Positions 1 through 9,195 of a stretch of 64,000 bases of DNA are shown here, one piece after another. How positions within the stretch are numbered: position 1 is the first letter of the stretch; every line of letters begins with the position of its first letter. Source of the stretch: Nevskia sp. (GTDB lineage: Bacteria > Pseudomonadota > Gammaproteobacteria > Nevskiales > Nevskiaceae); assembly GCA_023229645.1 (NCBI GenBank), contig JALNYU010000012.1, positions 65,852 through 129,851 on the forward strand, in the 5' to 3' direction. The notes beneath the pieces are model-generated. The model was not told the DNA's origin and did no database searches. It worked only from the letters and a program-made list of their open reading frames with translations. The translations under genes and the position numbers were made by a program.

Positions 1-786
1 GATGCCCATCTTGTGTTCGATCGAGCCGCATTTAACGCCATTGCGAGTGCCGAGGCTGCCATCTGTATTGGGCACGAACTTCGGCACCAAAAACAGGCTG
101 ATGCCCTTCGTGCCGGCTGGCGCATCGGGTAGGCGCGCAAGCACCAGATGGACGATGTTTTCGGCGAGATCATGTTCGCCGGCGGAGATGAAGATCTTCT
201 GACCGGTGATAGCAAAGCTACCGTCGCCATTCGGTTCAGCTTTGGTCCGCAGCAACCCGAGATCGGTGCCGCAGTGGGCTTCGGTCAAGCACATCGTGCC
301 GGTCCAATGGCCCGAGATAATCTTCGGCAAATACAAGGCTTTTTGTTCTGGCGTGCCGTGCACGTGTAGCGCAGCGTAAGCGCCGTGGGTCAAGCCGGGG
401 TACATCGTCCAAGACTGGTTGGCCGAGTTCAGCATTTCGTACAACACGTTATTCACGACTTCCGGCAAACCCTGACCGCCGAAGTCTGGATCGCAGGCCA
501 GAGCCGGCCAGCCGGCTTCGATGTACTGCTGATAGGCCGCCTTGAAGCCTTGCGGCGCGGTGACGTCGCCCGTCACCGGGTCATGGTGGCAACCTTCAGC
601 ATCGCCGGACTGATTCAGCGGGAAGATCACCCCCTGCGCGAACTTCGCCGCCTCTTCGGCGATGGAATTGATCGTATCGGCATCCAGTTCAGCATGCCGC
701 GGCATAGCTTTGAATTCCGTTTCGACGTTCAACAGCTCATGCAGAACAAACTGCATATCGCGCAGCGGTGCGGTGTACTGACCCAT
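1..786 (-). CDS. acyl-CoA dehydrogenase, N-terminal part (cut by window edge)
   Basis: FAD-dependent acyl-CoA dehydrogenase that would oxidise an acyl-CoA to the enoyl-CoA. The first 262 codons are visible and the frame runs off the left edge without a stop. The N-terminus (MGQYTAPLRDMQFVL) is typical of the long FadE/DmdC-like subgroup of about 600 residues, which carries an extra N-terminal helical domain. The flavin-contact stretch LTEAHCGTDLG lies near residue 165. The ATG at 784-786 is preceded on the minus strand by a TGGAG ribosome site 6-8 nt upstream. The substrate (fatty acyl-CoA or methylmercaptopropionyl-CoA) cannot be told from this part. Confidence 0.85.
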   Translation of the reverse strand, partial: MGQYTAPLRDMQFVLHELLNVETEFKAMPRHAELDADTINSIAEEAAKFAQGVIFPLNQSGDAEGCHHDPVTGDVTAPQGFKAAYQQYIEAGWPALACDPDFGGQGLPEVVNNVLYEMLNSANQSWTMYPGLTHGAYAALHVHGTPEQKALYLPKIISGHWTGTMCLTEAHCGTDLGLLRTKAEPNGDGSFAITGQKIFISAGEHDLAENIVHLVLARLPDAPAGTKGISLFLVPKFVPNTDGSLGTRNGVKCGSIEHKMGI

Positions 787-948
787 GGACTAGCTCCAGC
801 GAAATTAAGTAAAGAATTGGCAACGCTGCATACTATGCCGTATGGAAGCCGATTTCAGAAGTAGTGCAGTGCAATAATTCCACGCTTGGCGCGCGCGTCA
901 AGTCTGTCCGCGGCCGTATGGCTGCAGCAAATTTCTTTGCAGAAAGGG

Positions 949-970
949 GACTTAAAGACGACTTAAAGAC
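949..970. repeat. tandem duplication of an 11-bp unit
   Basis: GACTTAAAGAC occurs twice head to tail in the 254-bp gap between the dehydrogenase start and the end of tsaB. Nothing else was recognised in the gap. It may be an operator for the dehydrogenase gene or a chance duplication. Confidence 0.4.
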
Positions 971-1040
971 ACCGAATGCCGCGAAATTAGCGGCCACTAA
1001 TTGACGCTGTTCTAGCCGTAAACGCGCGCGCTGTCAGCCA

Positions 1041-1775
1041 TTATTGGCGTTTCGACTGCCGCAAAGCCTCTTGTTCGACTTTTGTCAGTGCAACGCGGTT
1101 TCGCAGGTAGGTCGGCACCAGCGTCGCCGCATCCTGCACCTGACCAGCGGCGAAACGTGGCGCCGCCAAGGCCAGCGCAGCCGCAGCGTGCGGCAGGGCG
1201 AGCGCATCAATTTCGGCCAAATTACCGCTGGCCGACGCCAACAACGCATCGCCGTGCGCGCGCCAACCGCTACCAACGCCGATCTGTCTGCCACCACCGG
1301 CGCCGAGTTCAAGCGCTTGCAACAGTTCGGCTGTCGCCGCTGCCGGGCAGACCTTTTCCGGCGCTAACAACATCGCCACGCCGGCCTGCGCGCGATAAAC
1401 ACCGAAATAAACTTCGTCCATGCGAGCATCAATCGCTGCCAATACGGTGGCTTCTGCGCGTGCCACCAGCGCCGCTTGCGCCAACATCGCCAGCGACGAC
1501 ACGCCAACCACCGGCAGCCCGGAGCCGAGCGCCAAACCTTTGGCGAAACTGACGCCGATACGCACGCCAGCGAAGCTTCCTGGGCCGATACCGCTGACGA
1601 TGCCGTCCAGCTGGCTGACATGCAGCCCGGCTTCGGCCAATAGCGCTGCAAACATGAGCGGCAGCCTCGCCGAATGACTGCGTCCCGCGACCTCGTAATG
1701 CTCAAGTACAGCGCCGTTTTGCCACAGCGCCACCGAACAGGCTTCGGTTGCGGTATCGATTGCGATCAAATTCAT
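1041..1775 (-). CDS. tsaB: tRNA threonylcarbamoyladenosine biosynthesis protein TsaB
   Basis: TsaB is the partner of TsaD in making the N6-threonylcarbamoyl group of adenosine 37 in ANN-decoding tRNAs. The 244-residue protein begins MNLIAIDTATEACSVAL, the ASKHA-fold phosphate-1 strand of this family, and contains GIGPGSFAGVRIG (about residues 66-78), the TsaB hallmark. The open frame extends 40 codons upstream inside yoaA, but family length and an ATGA overlap with the yoaA stop fix the start at 1775. tsaB beside yoaA is also the arrangement in E. coli. Confidence 0.95.
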   Translation of the reverse strand: MNLIAIDTATEACSVALWQNGAVLEHYEVAGRSHSARLPLMFAALLAEAGLHVSQLDGIVSGIGPGSFAGVRIGVSFAKGLALGSGLPVVGVSSLAMLAQAALVARAEATVLAAIDARMDEVYFGVYRAQAGVAMLLAPEKVCPAAATAELLQALELGAGGGRQIGVGSGWRAHGDALLASASGNLAEIDALALPHAAAALALAAPRFAAGQVQDAATLVPTYLRNRVALTKVEQEALRQSKRQ

Positions 1776-3673
1776 ACAGTTTCCACGGTCCGCAGCCAGG
1801 CAGCGGCGTCTTTTGCAGCGGTGAGTACCGGCATCGGCGGCAAGCTGGCGAGCACGCGCCGGCCATACGCTTTGCCGCGCAGGCGCGGATCGCACAGAAC
1901 GACAAGACCGCGGTCGGACTGATCGCGGATTAAGCGGCCGACGCCCTGCCGCAGCGCAGTAATCGCACGCGGTAATTGCAATTCAAAGAATGGATTACCA
2001 CCGCGTTCGCGGACCAGGGCAAGGCGCGCTTCGAACACCGGATCGCCCGGCTGGCCGAACGGCAGCTTGTCGATTGCGACAACACGCAACGCCGCGCCTT
2101 TCACGTCGACGCCTTCCCAAAAACTGCTGGTTGCGACCAAGATACCGTTGCCGGCACCCGAGAAACGCTCGACCAAACGCGCTTTCGCGTCGTCGCCCTG
2201 AATAAACATCGGCAAGCCCAGCGTACCGAGCCGCGCGGCAATGCGGTCCATCGCCCGATAGCTCGTGCAGAGCACAAACACCCCGCCCTGACTGGCTTCG
2301 ATAATCGGAATCAGCGCGTCGGCGACGGCATCGGAATACTGGGCGTCGTTGGGGTCCGGCAAGCCGGGCGGCAGATACAGCCGCGCCTGCTGGTCGAAGC
2401 CAAATGGACTATCGAGCCGCAGCGTTTCGGCATCGTCGATACCGAGCGCACCGGTGAAATGAGAAAAATCACTGCCCGCGGCGATCGTCGCCGAGGTAAA
2501 CACCCACGCGCCGGGATACGCCGCCATGAAACGCCGAAAGCCGTCGATCGGTTCGATCGGCGCCGCGTGCAACGCACCACCGCGGCCCAGCGCTTCGGCC
2601 CAGCGCACCCAACTGTGGTCTGCGCTACCGGCAATTTGGGTCAAATTGGCGTGCAACATCGACGCTCGCTGCGCGCAATGATTCAGCCCGGCGCTGCGCT
2701 CGGCGTAGGTTTTTAAGACATCCCGGCATTCTTCGAGCGCGGTGCGCACCGCGCCTAGCGCCGAAGCCACACCGGGACGTGTGGCGAACTCTTCCAGCGC
2801 GACGCGGATCCCGATTTCGGAGAACGGCCGCTCCAGTTCGATTGTCGCCAGCCCCAGCGCGTCTAGCGCTTCCGTCAGCGCTGGCATGTCACGGTATTCC
2901 TGCACTTCGGCGGTGATGTCGCGCGCCAAATCGCTGAGCTGGCGCGTCGAAACCCGCTCACCAAAAAATTGCGTCGCCAGTTCTGGCAGTTGGTGCGCTT
3001 CGTCGACGATCACCGCATCGGCGCCGGGCAGCACGCTAAAGCCTTCTTCTTTCAGGCGAAAATCAGCAAATAACAGATGATGGTTAACCACCACTAAATC
3101 CGCCGCTTGCGCCGCCCGCCGGGCCCTGACGACATGACATTCGGCAAAATCCGGGCAGCGCCCGCCGAGGCAGTTATCGGCGGTCGATGTAATCAACGGC
3201 AATAACGCTTCGTCGCCCGGGCCGGTATTGAACTCGGAAATCTCGCCGCGTTCCGTCCGCAGTGCCCAGTCGTCTGCCGCGGTTAGCCGATCACGCCGAA
3301 CGCGGCTGCGTGGATCCATCACCGCTTTGCGCAAGCGGTAAATACAGAGATAGTTCGCCCGACCTTTTAATAGGACGATGCGCCCTGGCGTCGCCAAGGC
3401 CTCGCGCACGCGCGGCAAGTCGCGAAAAAACAGTTGGTCTTGCAGGTTTTTGGTGCCGGTTGAGATCACCACGCGGCTACCCGACTGCAATGCTGGGACG
3501 AGATACGCGTAGGTTTTACCGGTGCCGGTGCCGGCTTCAACAACCAGCCGTCCACGCGTAGCGATGGCGGATTCAACCGCCGTCGCCATCGTCTGCTGCG
3601 ACACCCGTGCCGCAAACCCCGGGATGTTCTGCGCAAACGGGCCGGCCGGACCGAGCAACTCGGCGGCGTTCAC
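1772..3673 (-). CDS. yoaA: DinG-family iron-sulfur DNA helicase YoaA
   Basis: ATP-dependent 5'-3' superfamily 2 helicase of the XPD/DinG type, involved in repair of stalled replication in E. coli. The 633 residues match YoaA length (about 636) rather than DinG (about 716). Visible motifs are Walker A EAGTGTGKT (46-54), four cysteines for the 4Fe-4S cluster (C109, C167, C172, C178), VVNHHLLFAD near 194, DEAH (223-226) and a C-terminal QGVGRLIRDQSDRG motif VI. It translationally overlaps tsaB by 4 bp and starts about 10 bp after the end of the lipoprotein gene. Confidence 0.93.
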   Translation of the reverse strand: MNAAELLGPAGPFAQNIPGFAARVSQQTMATAVESAIATRGRLVVEAGTGTGKTYAYLVPALQSGSRVVISTGTKNLQDQLFFRDLPRVREALATPGRIVLLKGRANYLCIYRLRKAVMDPRSRVRRDRLTAADDWALRTERGEISEFNTGPGDEALLPLITSTADNCLGGRCPDFAECHVVRARRAAQAADLVVVNHHLLFADFRLKEEGFSVLPGADAVIVDEAHQLPELATQFFGERVSTRQLSDLARDITAEVQEYRDMPALTEALDALGLATIELERPFSEIGIRVALEEFATRPGVASALGAVRTALEECRDVLKTYAERSAGLNHCAQRASMLHANLTQIAGSADHSWVRWAEALGRGGALHAAPIEPIDGFRRFMAAYPGAWVFTSATIAAGSDFSHFTGALGIDDAETLRLDSPFGFDQQARLYLPPGLPDPNDAQYSDAVADALIPIIEASQGGVFVLCTSYRAMDRIAARLGTLGLPMFIQGDDAKARLVERFSGAGNGILVATSSFWEGVDVKGAALRVVAIDKLPFGQPGDPVFEARLALVRERGGNPFFELQLPRAITALRQGVGRLIRDQSDRGLVVLCDPRLRGKAYGRRVLASLPPMPVLTAAKDAAAWLRTVETV

Positions 3674-3683
3674 AGCGTCTCAA

Positions 3684-4262
3684 TCACGGCGCGGTTGCCG
3701 GATCAGCGGCTAATTCGTCGGCCCGGGCGTTGGCGTGACGCGCGCCGGGGGCATCGCCAAGCATTAGCCGCGCCGCACCGATCAAACGCCAGTTACCCGC
3801 TTCCAGATACGGATTGCCGCGGGCGTAACTACTCGATTTCTGCGCCGCGCCGGTCGCCTGCTCTGCGTTTTTGGCCTGCAAATGCACTTCGGCCAACGCC
3901 TGCCAAATAAACGGGTTACGAGGTTCAATTCTAAGCGCCCGTTCCAACTGGCCGAGTGCTGCATCAAATTTCCCGGCGCTACGCGAAGCCTGCGCCTGCC
4001 GATACAAAGCCAGAACGCCGGCACTGGCGCCCGCTGCTTGAATCGTCTTCGGATAGTCGCCAGTCGACGGCGCCGGCTTGGCGACGGGCGGCTGCGGCTC
4101 TGGGAGTTTCTCTGGCGGCGTAACAACCGGCGGCACCGACTCCGGTTGTGGCGCTGGTGTTGGCGTGCCCGTGTCAACTGGCTGGCTAACGCAAGCAGCG
4201 GCCAGCAAAGCCGACGCGCACAGCACGACGCGACTCAGCGCGATCCAAAAAACTCGGGTCAT
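3684..4262 (-). CDS. TPR-containing lipoprotein
   Basis: Predicted outer-membrane lipoprotein of 192 residues. A type II signal peptide ends in LLAAAC, followed by a Pro-rich linker and a tetratricopeptide-like segment (AGVLALYRQAQASRSAGKF and IEPRNPFIWQALAEVHL). The ATG at 4262 overlaps the mrcB stop (ATGA), so this start is preferred over an upstream ATG at 4283. Sitting directly behind a class A PBP gene, it may be a lipoprotein partner of peptidoglycan synthesis, as LpoB is for PBP1b in enterobacteria. LpoB itself is not obviously homologous, so this role is inference. Confidence 0.8.
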   Translation of the reverse strand: MTRVFWIALSRVVLCASALLAAACVSQPVDTGTPTPAPQPESVPPVVTPPEKLPEPQPPVAKPAPSTGDYPKTIQAAGASAGVLALYRQAQASRSAGKFDAALGQLERALRIEPRNPFIWQALAEVHLQAKNAEQATGAAQKSSSYARGNPYLEAGNWRLIGAARLMLGDAPGARHANARADELAADPATAP

Positions 4263-6607
4263 TTGAATATATCTTTCAACCATTGCAATGGCGAAGATTC
4301 TCGCGCATTCGCGCAGTCGGCGTACGCCTCAGGGACCGTGCCGACGATGAACGGAATCGTCAACGCTCCGGCGCAGCCTTCATCAGCCCGCAAGCCGCTC
4401 TGTGGATCGATCTGCGCTTCTTCGATATTGGCGGGCAGGGTGAGATCGATGCCGCGCGCGGAAATATCGCGCATCAACCGGCCCCAGATCCGCAATGCGC
4501 CAGCGGCACCATCCAACCCGACAGGCTTATTGTCGTCCCGCCCAACCCAGACCACGGCAACTCGATCGGCGCCGAAACCCGCAAACCATGAGTCGCGGTC
4601 GTCATCGGTGGTGCCGGTTTTACCGGCAAAGCGCTGGCCTGCTGGCAAAACGCTAACGGCCCAACGCGCCGTGCCGAACTCGATAACTTTCTGCATCGCC
4701 CAGGTGGTTAAGTAAACTGGGCCTTCGGGCAGCGTTTGTTTGAGCTTGAAGCTATACCGCGACAGCGGCTCGCCGTCTTTGGTCTGCACTTCTCGAATCG
4801 CTAGCAGCGGCGTTAAATAGCCTGATGCGGCCAACGTCGAGTACATTTGCGCAACATCGAACGGCGCCATATCAATTGCGCCGATGAACATCGACGGCAA
4901 GGTCGGCGGATCCTGAAAGCCGGCCGCTTCGATGGTGTCGTGCACGCGCTCGACGCCAACATCCAACCCGAGTTGGATCGTCGGCAGGTTGTAGCTCTTC
5001 GCCAGCGCCGCGTACAGCGGTACCGCCCCATGCAATTGGCGGTCGTAATTTTTGGGTGCCCAGTGTTGGCCGTTCGGCATTTTTAGATCGATCGCCGCAT
5101 CTTGCAGAATACTCTGCAAGTTGTAGCGTTCGGGCTGCTCCAACGCCGTTAGATAGACGAACGGCTTGGCCAAAGAGCCGATCGGACGCTTGGAATCGAG
5201 CGCCCGATTAAAGCCAGGGAAGCGGGTATTCCGGTCGCCGACCATCGCCAAAACCTCACCGCCTTCAACTGACGTAACAACGCCGGCGGCTTGCAACGTA
5301 TCGGCGGGTAAACGACGGCTTTTTTCTAAATCGGGCAGATCGGCGACGATGCGCGCTTCCAGCGCTTCCTGCGCACGTGGATCAAGTGTTGTAAAAATCC
5401 GCAGGCCTTCGCCGTTCAAATCCTCTTCACGGTAAAGCCCTTTTAGCTGCCGCCGAACGAGATCGATATACGCCGGATAGCGCTCAACGCCGCCGCTGGC
5501 GCTCCGCACGACGCCCAGCGGCTGCAATTGCGCCACTTCCAGTTCGTCATCGCGGATCAACCCCGCCTCCGCCATCAACTTTAAAACGAGATCGCGGCGC
5601 TCCTGCACGCGCTTGGCGTAGCGCCGGGGGTTAAAAACGGTGGGACCTTTAACAATGCCGACCAGTGTCGCAATCTCTTGCGGCTGCAGTTCATTCAGTG
5701 GCTTGTTGAAATAAAACTGGCTGGCCAGGCCGAAGCCGTGAATGGCGCGGGCGCCGTCCTGCCCCAGCCACACTTCGTTCAAATAGGCTTCGAGAATCTC
5801 CGACTTGCTGACGTGGCGCTCTAGCAGCAGCGCCATGAACATTTCGGTAATTTTGCGCTTGAAGGTCTGTTCGTTTGATAAAAATAAGTTGCGGATCAAT
5901 TGCTGCGTCAGCGTGCTCGCGCCCTGCACGGTATGCCCAGCGCGTACGTTTGCCATCGCTGCGCGCAGAATGCCGCGGAAACTAATGCCGATGTGATGCT
6001 CGAAGTTACGATCTTCGACCAGCATCAATGTCGCCGGCAATAGCGGCGGCACTTCATCGAGTTTGACTAAAATCCGATCTTCACCGCTGTGGCTGGGATA
6101 CACGCTGCCGATCAGCATCGGATCGAGACGCAGCAGGTCAACCGGCTGGTCACTTCCCATCGCACGGATATTGGCGAGGCTTTTGCCATCACCGCGGATC
6201 GCGATACGCATCTCGCTCTGCGGGCCGTCCCAAAAAGCAAAGGCTCGCGTGTCGATTTTCAGCTCGTTGCCGCTGGCAACATAGGTGCCGGGGCCGACCA
6301 AATCATCGCTGCTGCGATAACCGAGACGATCAAGCTCATGGCGCAGTACATCAACGCTGATCGGCGCCCCTGGATACAACTCCAGCGGTGCAGCATAAAC
6401 CTGCGCAGGCAAAACCCAGCGCACGCCCGCAAAGCGCACGCGAACCTCGCCATCCAGCCGAACGAGATAAATCGACAGCGCGGCGATACCAATGCTGAAC
6501 GCGACGGCGAGGCCAATCAGCAGCCAGCGCAGGAACGGAGACTTAATTCGGACCATGAGTACGCGGATGGTAGCCGCTTTCGGTGTGGCTCGCCGCGAAT
6601 CAGGCAT
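4259..6607 (-). CDS. mrcB: penicillin-binding protein 1B (bifunctional transglycosylase/transpeptidase)
   Basis: Class A PBP that polymerises and cross-links peptidoglycan at the inner membrane. The order over 782 residues is a short cytoplasmic tail, a TM segment (about 27-49), a UB2H-like domain (about 85-130), glycosyltransferase GT51 with catalytic E198 in EDRNFEHHIG, then the transpeptidase with S478-LA-K481, SYN at 538-540 and KTG at 663-665. The UB2H region identifies it as the PBP1b rather than the PBP1a type. The start could also be the internal ATG at 6556; neither has a clear ribosome site. It is translationally coupled to the downstream TPR lipoprotein. Confidence 0.93.
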   Translation of the reverse strand: MPDSRRATPKAATIRVLMVRIKSPFLRWLLIGLAVAFSIGIAALSIYLVRLDGEVRVRFAGVRWVLPAQVYAAPLELYPGAPISVDVLRHELDRLGYRSSDDLVGPGTYVASGNELKIDTRAFAFWDGPQSEMRIAIRGDGKSLANIRAMGSDQPVDLLRLDPMLIGSVYPSHSGEDRILVKLDEVPPLLPATLMLVEDRNFEHHIGISFRGILRAAMANVRAGHTVQGASTLTQQLIRNLFLSNEQTFKRKITEMFMALLLERHVSKSEILEAYLNEVWLGQDGARAIHGFGLASQFYFNKPLNELQPQEIATLVGIVKGPTVFNPRRYAKRVQERRDLVLKLMAEAGLIRDDELEVAQLQPLGVVRSASGGVERYPAYIDLVRRQLKGLYREEDLNGEGLRIFTTLDPRAQEALEARIVADLPDLEKSRRLPADTLQAAGVVTSVEGGEVLAMVGDRNTRFPGFNRALDSKRPIGSLAKPFVYLTALEQPERYNLQSILQDAAIDLKMPNGQHWAPKNYDRQLHGAVPLYAALAKSYNLPTIQLGLDVGVERVHDTIEAAGFQDPPTLPSMFIGAIDMAPFDVAQMYSTLAASGYLTPLLAIREVQTKDGEPLSRYSFKLKQTLPEGPVYLTTWAMQKVIEFGTARWAVSVLPAGQRFAGKTGTTDDDRDSWFAGFGADRVAVVWVGRDDNKPVGLDGAAGALRIWGRLMRDISARGIDLTLPANIEEAQIDPQSGLRADEGCAGALTIPFIVGTVPEAYADCANARESSPLQWLKDIFK

Positions 6608-6666
6608 AAAAACTGCTGGGCATCGCCGCGTGTAGCGGTAGGCCCGGCGTTCAATTCATTACGGTG

Positions 6667-8061
6667 TTAAAAGGTCGTCGTTACGCTGAAATAGCCGTAG
6701 AGCGTATTGCCGGTATCGGGCGCATTCGGCGCATCATCAAGAAAGCGGCCATCGAACAACACTGCGCCGCCGGACTCCAACCGCACCCGTTTCGGCACTA
6801 ACCAGTAACGAACTCGCGTTTCGATTTGATGACCGGCAAAACTACCCGAACGGCCCGTATTGTCGCGAACCCCCGTGTTCGAGAAGCTATCCGTGGTCGA
6901 CTCCAGCCACGCGGCGCGATAGGCCAGCAGCGCGTCCCAACGGGCGTTCGGCTTTACTTCCAAGCGCGCTTCCGGCGAAACGATATTGGCGCGGCTAAAT
7001 GGGCCGTAAATGCCGGTAGGACCGAAATCAAAGCGGCGTGCGCCGTAGAGCGTATCGAATCGGTTAATGCTTTTTGAACCAGCTTTATCGCCACTGGCGA
7101 GATCAAACCCCAAGGCTAAACGCGGGCTCCACGGCAGCTTGAGCGTTTCGCCGATCTGGCCGCGCGCAAAGTAAGCCGACACGTCCCGCCTCGGCGCACT
7201 AGCCGAGGTTCCGGTACGGGCATTACCGAATTGATAAGCGCCCTCCACTTCGTAATCTAGCGCGCCGGCTTTCGGGGCCCGGTACACCCGCGTGCCGGGC
7301 GTGTAGAGGTGGCGATTGCGCGTCGGGCGGCCGTTTGCATCGTTTTCTTCCAGGCCAAAAAGATAAAGCTCCACCGTCGCGGTCGGAATCGCCTTAGGTA
7401 AGCTCAAAAAACCACCCCAGAACCGCAAGGCGCTTTTTTCTTGATCGAATTCGGTCTGGTTATCGAGTATCGAAGCGCGATCCGCCGGCAAGCGCAGTTG
7501 CGGCAGCGTGTAGAGCAACGTCAGTTTTTCGCCATCCGCGCCCTGCCAATCTGCATGCGTGCCGGTAAATGCGTTTGGATAGTTGCGGTAATCATTCCGG
7601 GCGACAAAGCGCCGAGAACCGAGATCCAGCGTAAAGCGGCCTGCGGTGACCTCAGTTTTCGATTTTGCGCCGAATACGTCGCCGAAGTTAAGGCCAACAT
7701 AGCCCTGCGCGAGTTCAAACGTATTCACCTCGCCGGTGCCAGCCGAGCTGTTGCGATCATCAAAATACGCTCGCGCGTCGATCAACTCCGCGCCAATTTT
7801 AAAAACCTTATTGTGGTATTCAGCCGCAAGGGTTGTCCGCAATACGGTAATTTTATCGCTGCTGTCGAGCCCTGGGCGGAACTGCTCGTCCAGCGCCTCG
7901 TAGCGCGCACGAAAACTGCCGGATAACGTGAGGTTGGCCGGGTTTCCGATTGCAGCTTGCAGCGTAAGCGGTTGCGTCGCCGCTGCGATTGCCGAGGCAG
8001 ACGCGGCTGCAGCTGCGGCAATCACGCCCGCTTTGCCGATAATTTGAACAAATTGCATCAT
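6667..8061 (-). CDS. alginate-export-type outer-membrane porin
   Basis: Predicted 464-residue outer-membrane beta barrel. It has an Ala-rich signal peptide, then LSGSFRARYEALDEQFRPG, the usual opening of the alginate-export/AlgE-like porin family, and ends with alternating strands and a C-terminal Phe (YFSVTTTF). The ATG at 8061 is preceded by AAAAGG at a good distance; the frame is open a further 19 codons upstream. It lies about 97 bp behind modA on the same strand, so it is probably co-transcribed with it. That makes oxyanion passage more plausible here than alginate export, but the substrate is unknown. Confidence 0.8.
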   Translation of the reverse strand: MMQFVQIIGKAGVIAAAAAASASAIAAATQPLTLQAAIGNPANLTLSGSFRARYEALDEQFRPGLDSSDKITVLRTTLAAEYHNKVFKIGAELIDARAYFDDRNSSAGTGEVNTFELAQGYVGLNFGDVFGAKSKTEVTAGRFTLDLGSRRFVARNDYRNYPNAFTGTHADWQGADGEKLTLLYTLPQLRLPADRASILDNQTEFDQEKSALRFWGGFLSLPKAIPTATVELYLFGLEENDANGRPTRNRHLYTPGTRVYRAPKAGALDYEVEGAYQFGNARTGTSASAPRRDVSAYFARGQIGETLKLPWSPRLALGFDLASGDKAGSKSINRFDTLYGARRFDFGPTGIYGPFSRANIVSPEARLEVKPNARWDALLAYRAAWLESTTDSFSNTGVRDNTGRSGSFAGHQIETRVRYWLVPKRVRLESGGAVLFDGRFLDDAPNAPDTGNTLYGYFSVTTTF

Positions 8062-8158
8062 TGCGTAGACCTTTTTATCCATTGCAAACAGTGAGTCAGC
8101 TTCGGTATATCGGTCCAACAGCGATCAACTTGAATGCCGATGTAGCCAGAGCGCCGAT

Positions 8159-8929
8159 TCAACGCCCAGGACCTGCCGGCAAAACGAATCCGTAGCGATC
8201 AAAAACAACCCGCGCAGCGGGCGAGCGCAGAAACGCGATGTAAGCTTTGGCGAGCGGATTGTCCTGACCGTGGTGGGTGATCACAGCGCCCTGCTCCAAC
8301 GTCGGATACAGCTGTTCCGGAATCTCGTAATAGCGGCCTAGGCCCGCCGCACCGGGCGCCTTAACGAACGACAACGCGACGATGCCAGCGTCAACATTGC
8401 CGCTACGGACAAACTGAGCGGTCTGGCCAATGTTTTCACCGAATACCAGCTTGCTTTGAACCGAATCCCAAAGGCCAGCCGCTTGCAGCGCGGCACGCGC
8501 AGCACGGCCATACGGCGCGACATCAGGATTGGCGATTGCGACACGGCCCACATTCGCCGAGGCAAGTGCGTCTAAACCCTTTTCTACCGCGAGCGTGCTA
8601 CTCAGCGTCCACAACACGATGTGGCCGGTTGCGTAGCGCGTCAGCGAGGCCTCGTCGGCCAGCCCGGCTTTAACCAACTCGCGCGGGTAATTCATATCGG
8701 CCGATAAAAAAACATCGAACGGCGCGCCATTCTTGATTTGCGCGAAGAAACTCCCTGAAGCGCCAGTCGTGGTCTTCAATTCGGCGTCGGGGTACGTTTG
8801 GCGAAACGCGGCGCTCAGCGCGTCCAGACAATTCGCGAGGTCTGCCGCAGCCGCAATCGTCAAAGATTCCGCGGCCATCGCGCCGTGCACCCACAAACCC
8901 AACAACAAGGTCGCCCACACTTTTTTCAT
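8159..8929 (-). CDS. modA: molybdate ABC transporter periplasmic binding protein ModA
   Basis: Periplasmic molybdate/tungstate-binding protein of 256 residues with signal peptide MKKVWATLLLGLWVHGAMA. The mature start ESLTIAAAADL, the ligand-loop TTGASGSFFAQI and GAPFDVFLSADMNYPREL are characteristic of ModA. The ATG at 8929 follows a GGGGG ribosome site; the longer frame to 9007 would run across the operator. No modB or modC lies next to it: the gene behind it is an outer-membrane porin. Membrane and ATPase components must be elsewhere if it works in a classical ABC transporter. Confidence 0.92.
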   Translation of the reverse strand: MKKVWATLLLGLWVHGAMAAESLTIAAAADLANCLDALSAAFRQTYPDAELKTTTGASGSFFAQIKNGAPFDVFLSADMNYPRELVKAGLADEASLTRYATGHIVLWTLSSTLAVEKGLDALASANVGRVAIANPDVAPYGRAARAALQAAGLWDSVQSKLVFGENIGQTAQFVRSGNVDAGIVALSFVKAPGAAGLGRYYEIPEQLYPTLEQGAVITHHGQDNPLAKAYIAFLRSPAARVVFDRYGFVLPAGPGR

Positions 8930-8970
8930 ATTGCCCCCGAACGGACGCGCACGCCTGGTGCGTTCAGTAT

Positions 8971-8998
8971 TTCGATATATTCTTGAAAATATATCGAT
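8971..8998. promoter_or_regulatory. ModE-box-like operator upstream of modA
   Basis: A near-perfect palindrome: TCGATATAT (8972-8980) and its exact reverse complement ATATATCGA (8989-8997), separated by 8 bp. It lies about 42 bp upstream of the modA ATG. The layout (ATCG-N-TATAT, central gap, ATATA-N-CGAT) matches the known ModE recognition pattern. A ModE-type DNA-binding protein is encoded at 12811-13176. Repression of modA and the porin by molybdate-loaded regulator is inferred. Confidence 0.75.
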
Positions 8999-9087
8999 GC
9001 TTGGCAAGCGGAATTTTCACGTGCCTTGCTGCTTGGGCGCCCAGAACAAAATCTGCGGGCTTATGAAAGAAATTGCGGGGCAAAAAA

Positions 9088-9116
9088 TAACCCGCTGCAC
9101 GGCACGCAGCGGGTTA
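9088..9116 (-). terminator. Rho-independent terminator of the roadblock gene
   Basis: Eleven-bp perfect stem (TAACCCGCTGC / GCAGCGGGTTA) with a 7-nt loop, followed on the minus strand by six T residues. It lies about 80 bp beyond the stop of the roadblock gene, isolating it from modA. Confidence 0.85.
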
Positions 9117-9195
9117 GCTTGATGCGCAGTCGAGTTGAGTTGCTGCCGATATTGGCTCTGCAGCTGCGCCGACTCACACCGCCGACAAAAACCGA

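Noticed and set aside
2..864. Three overlapping plus-strand frames at the left edge
   Set aside because: They lie antisense to the acyl-CoA dehydrogenase, whose frame reads as a well-conserved protein; the plus-strand products resemble nothing.
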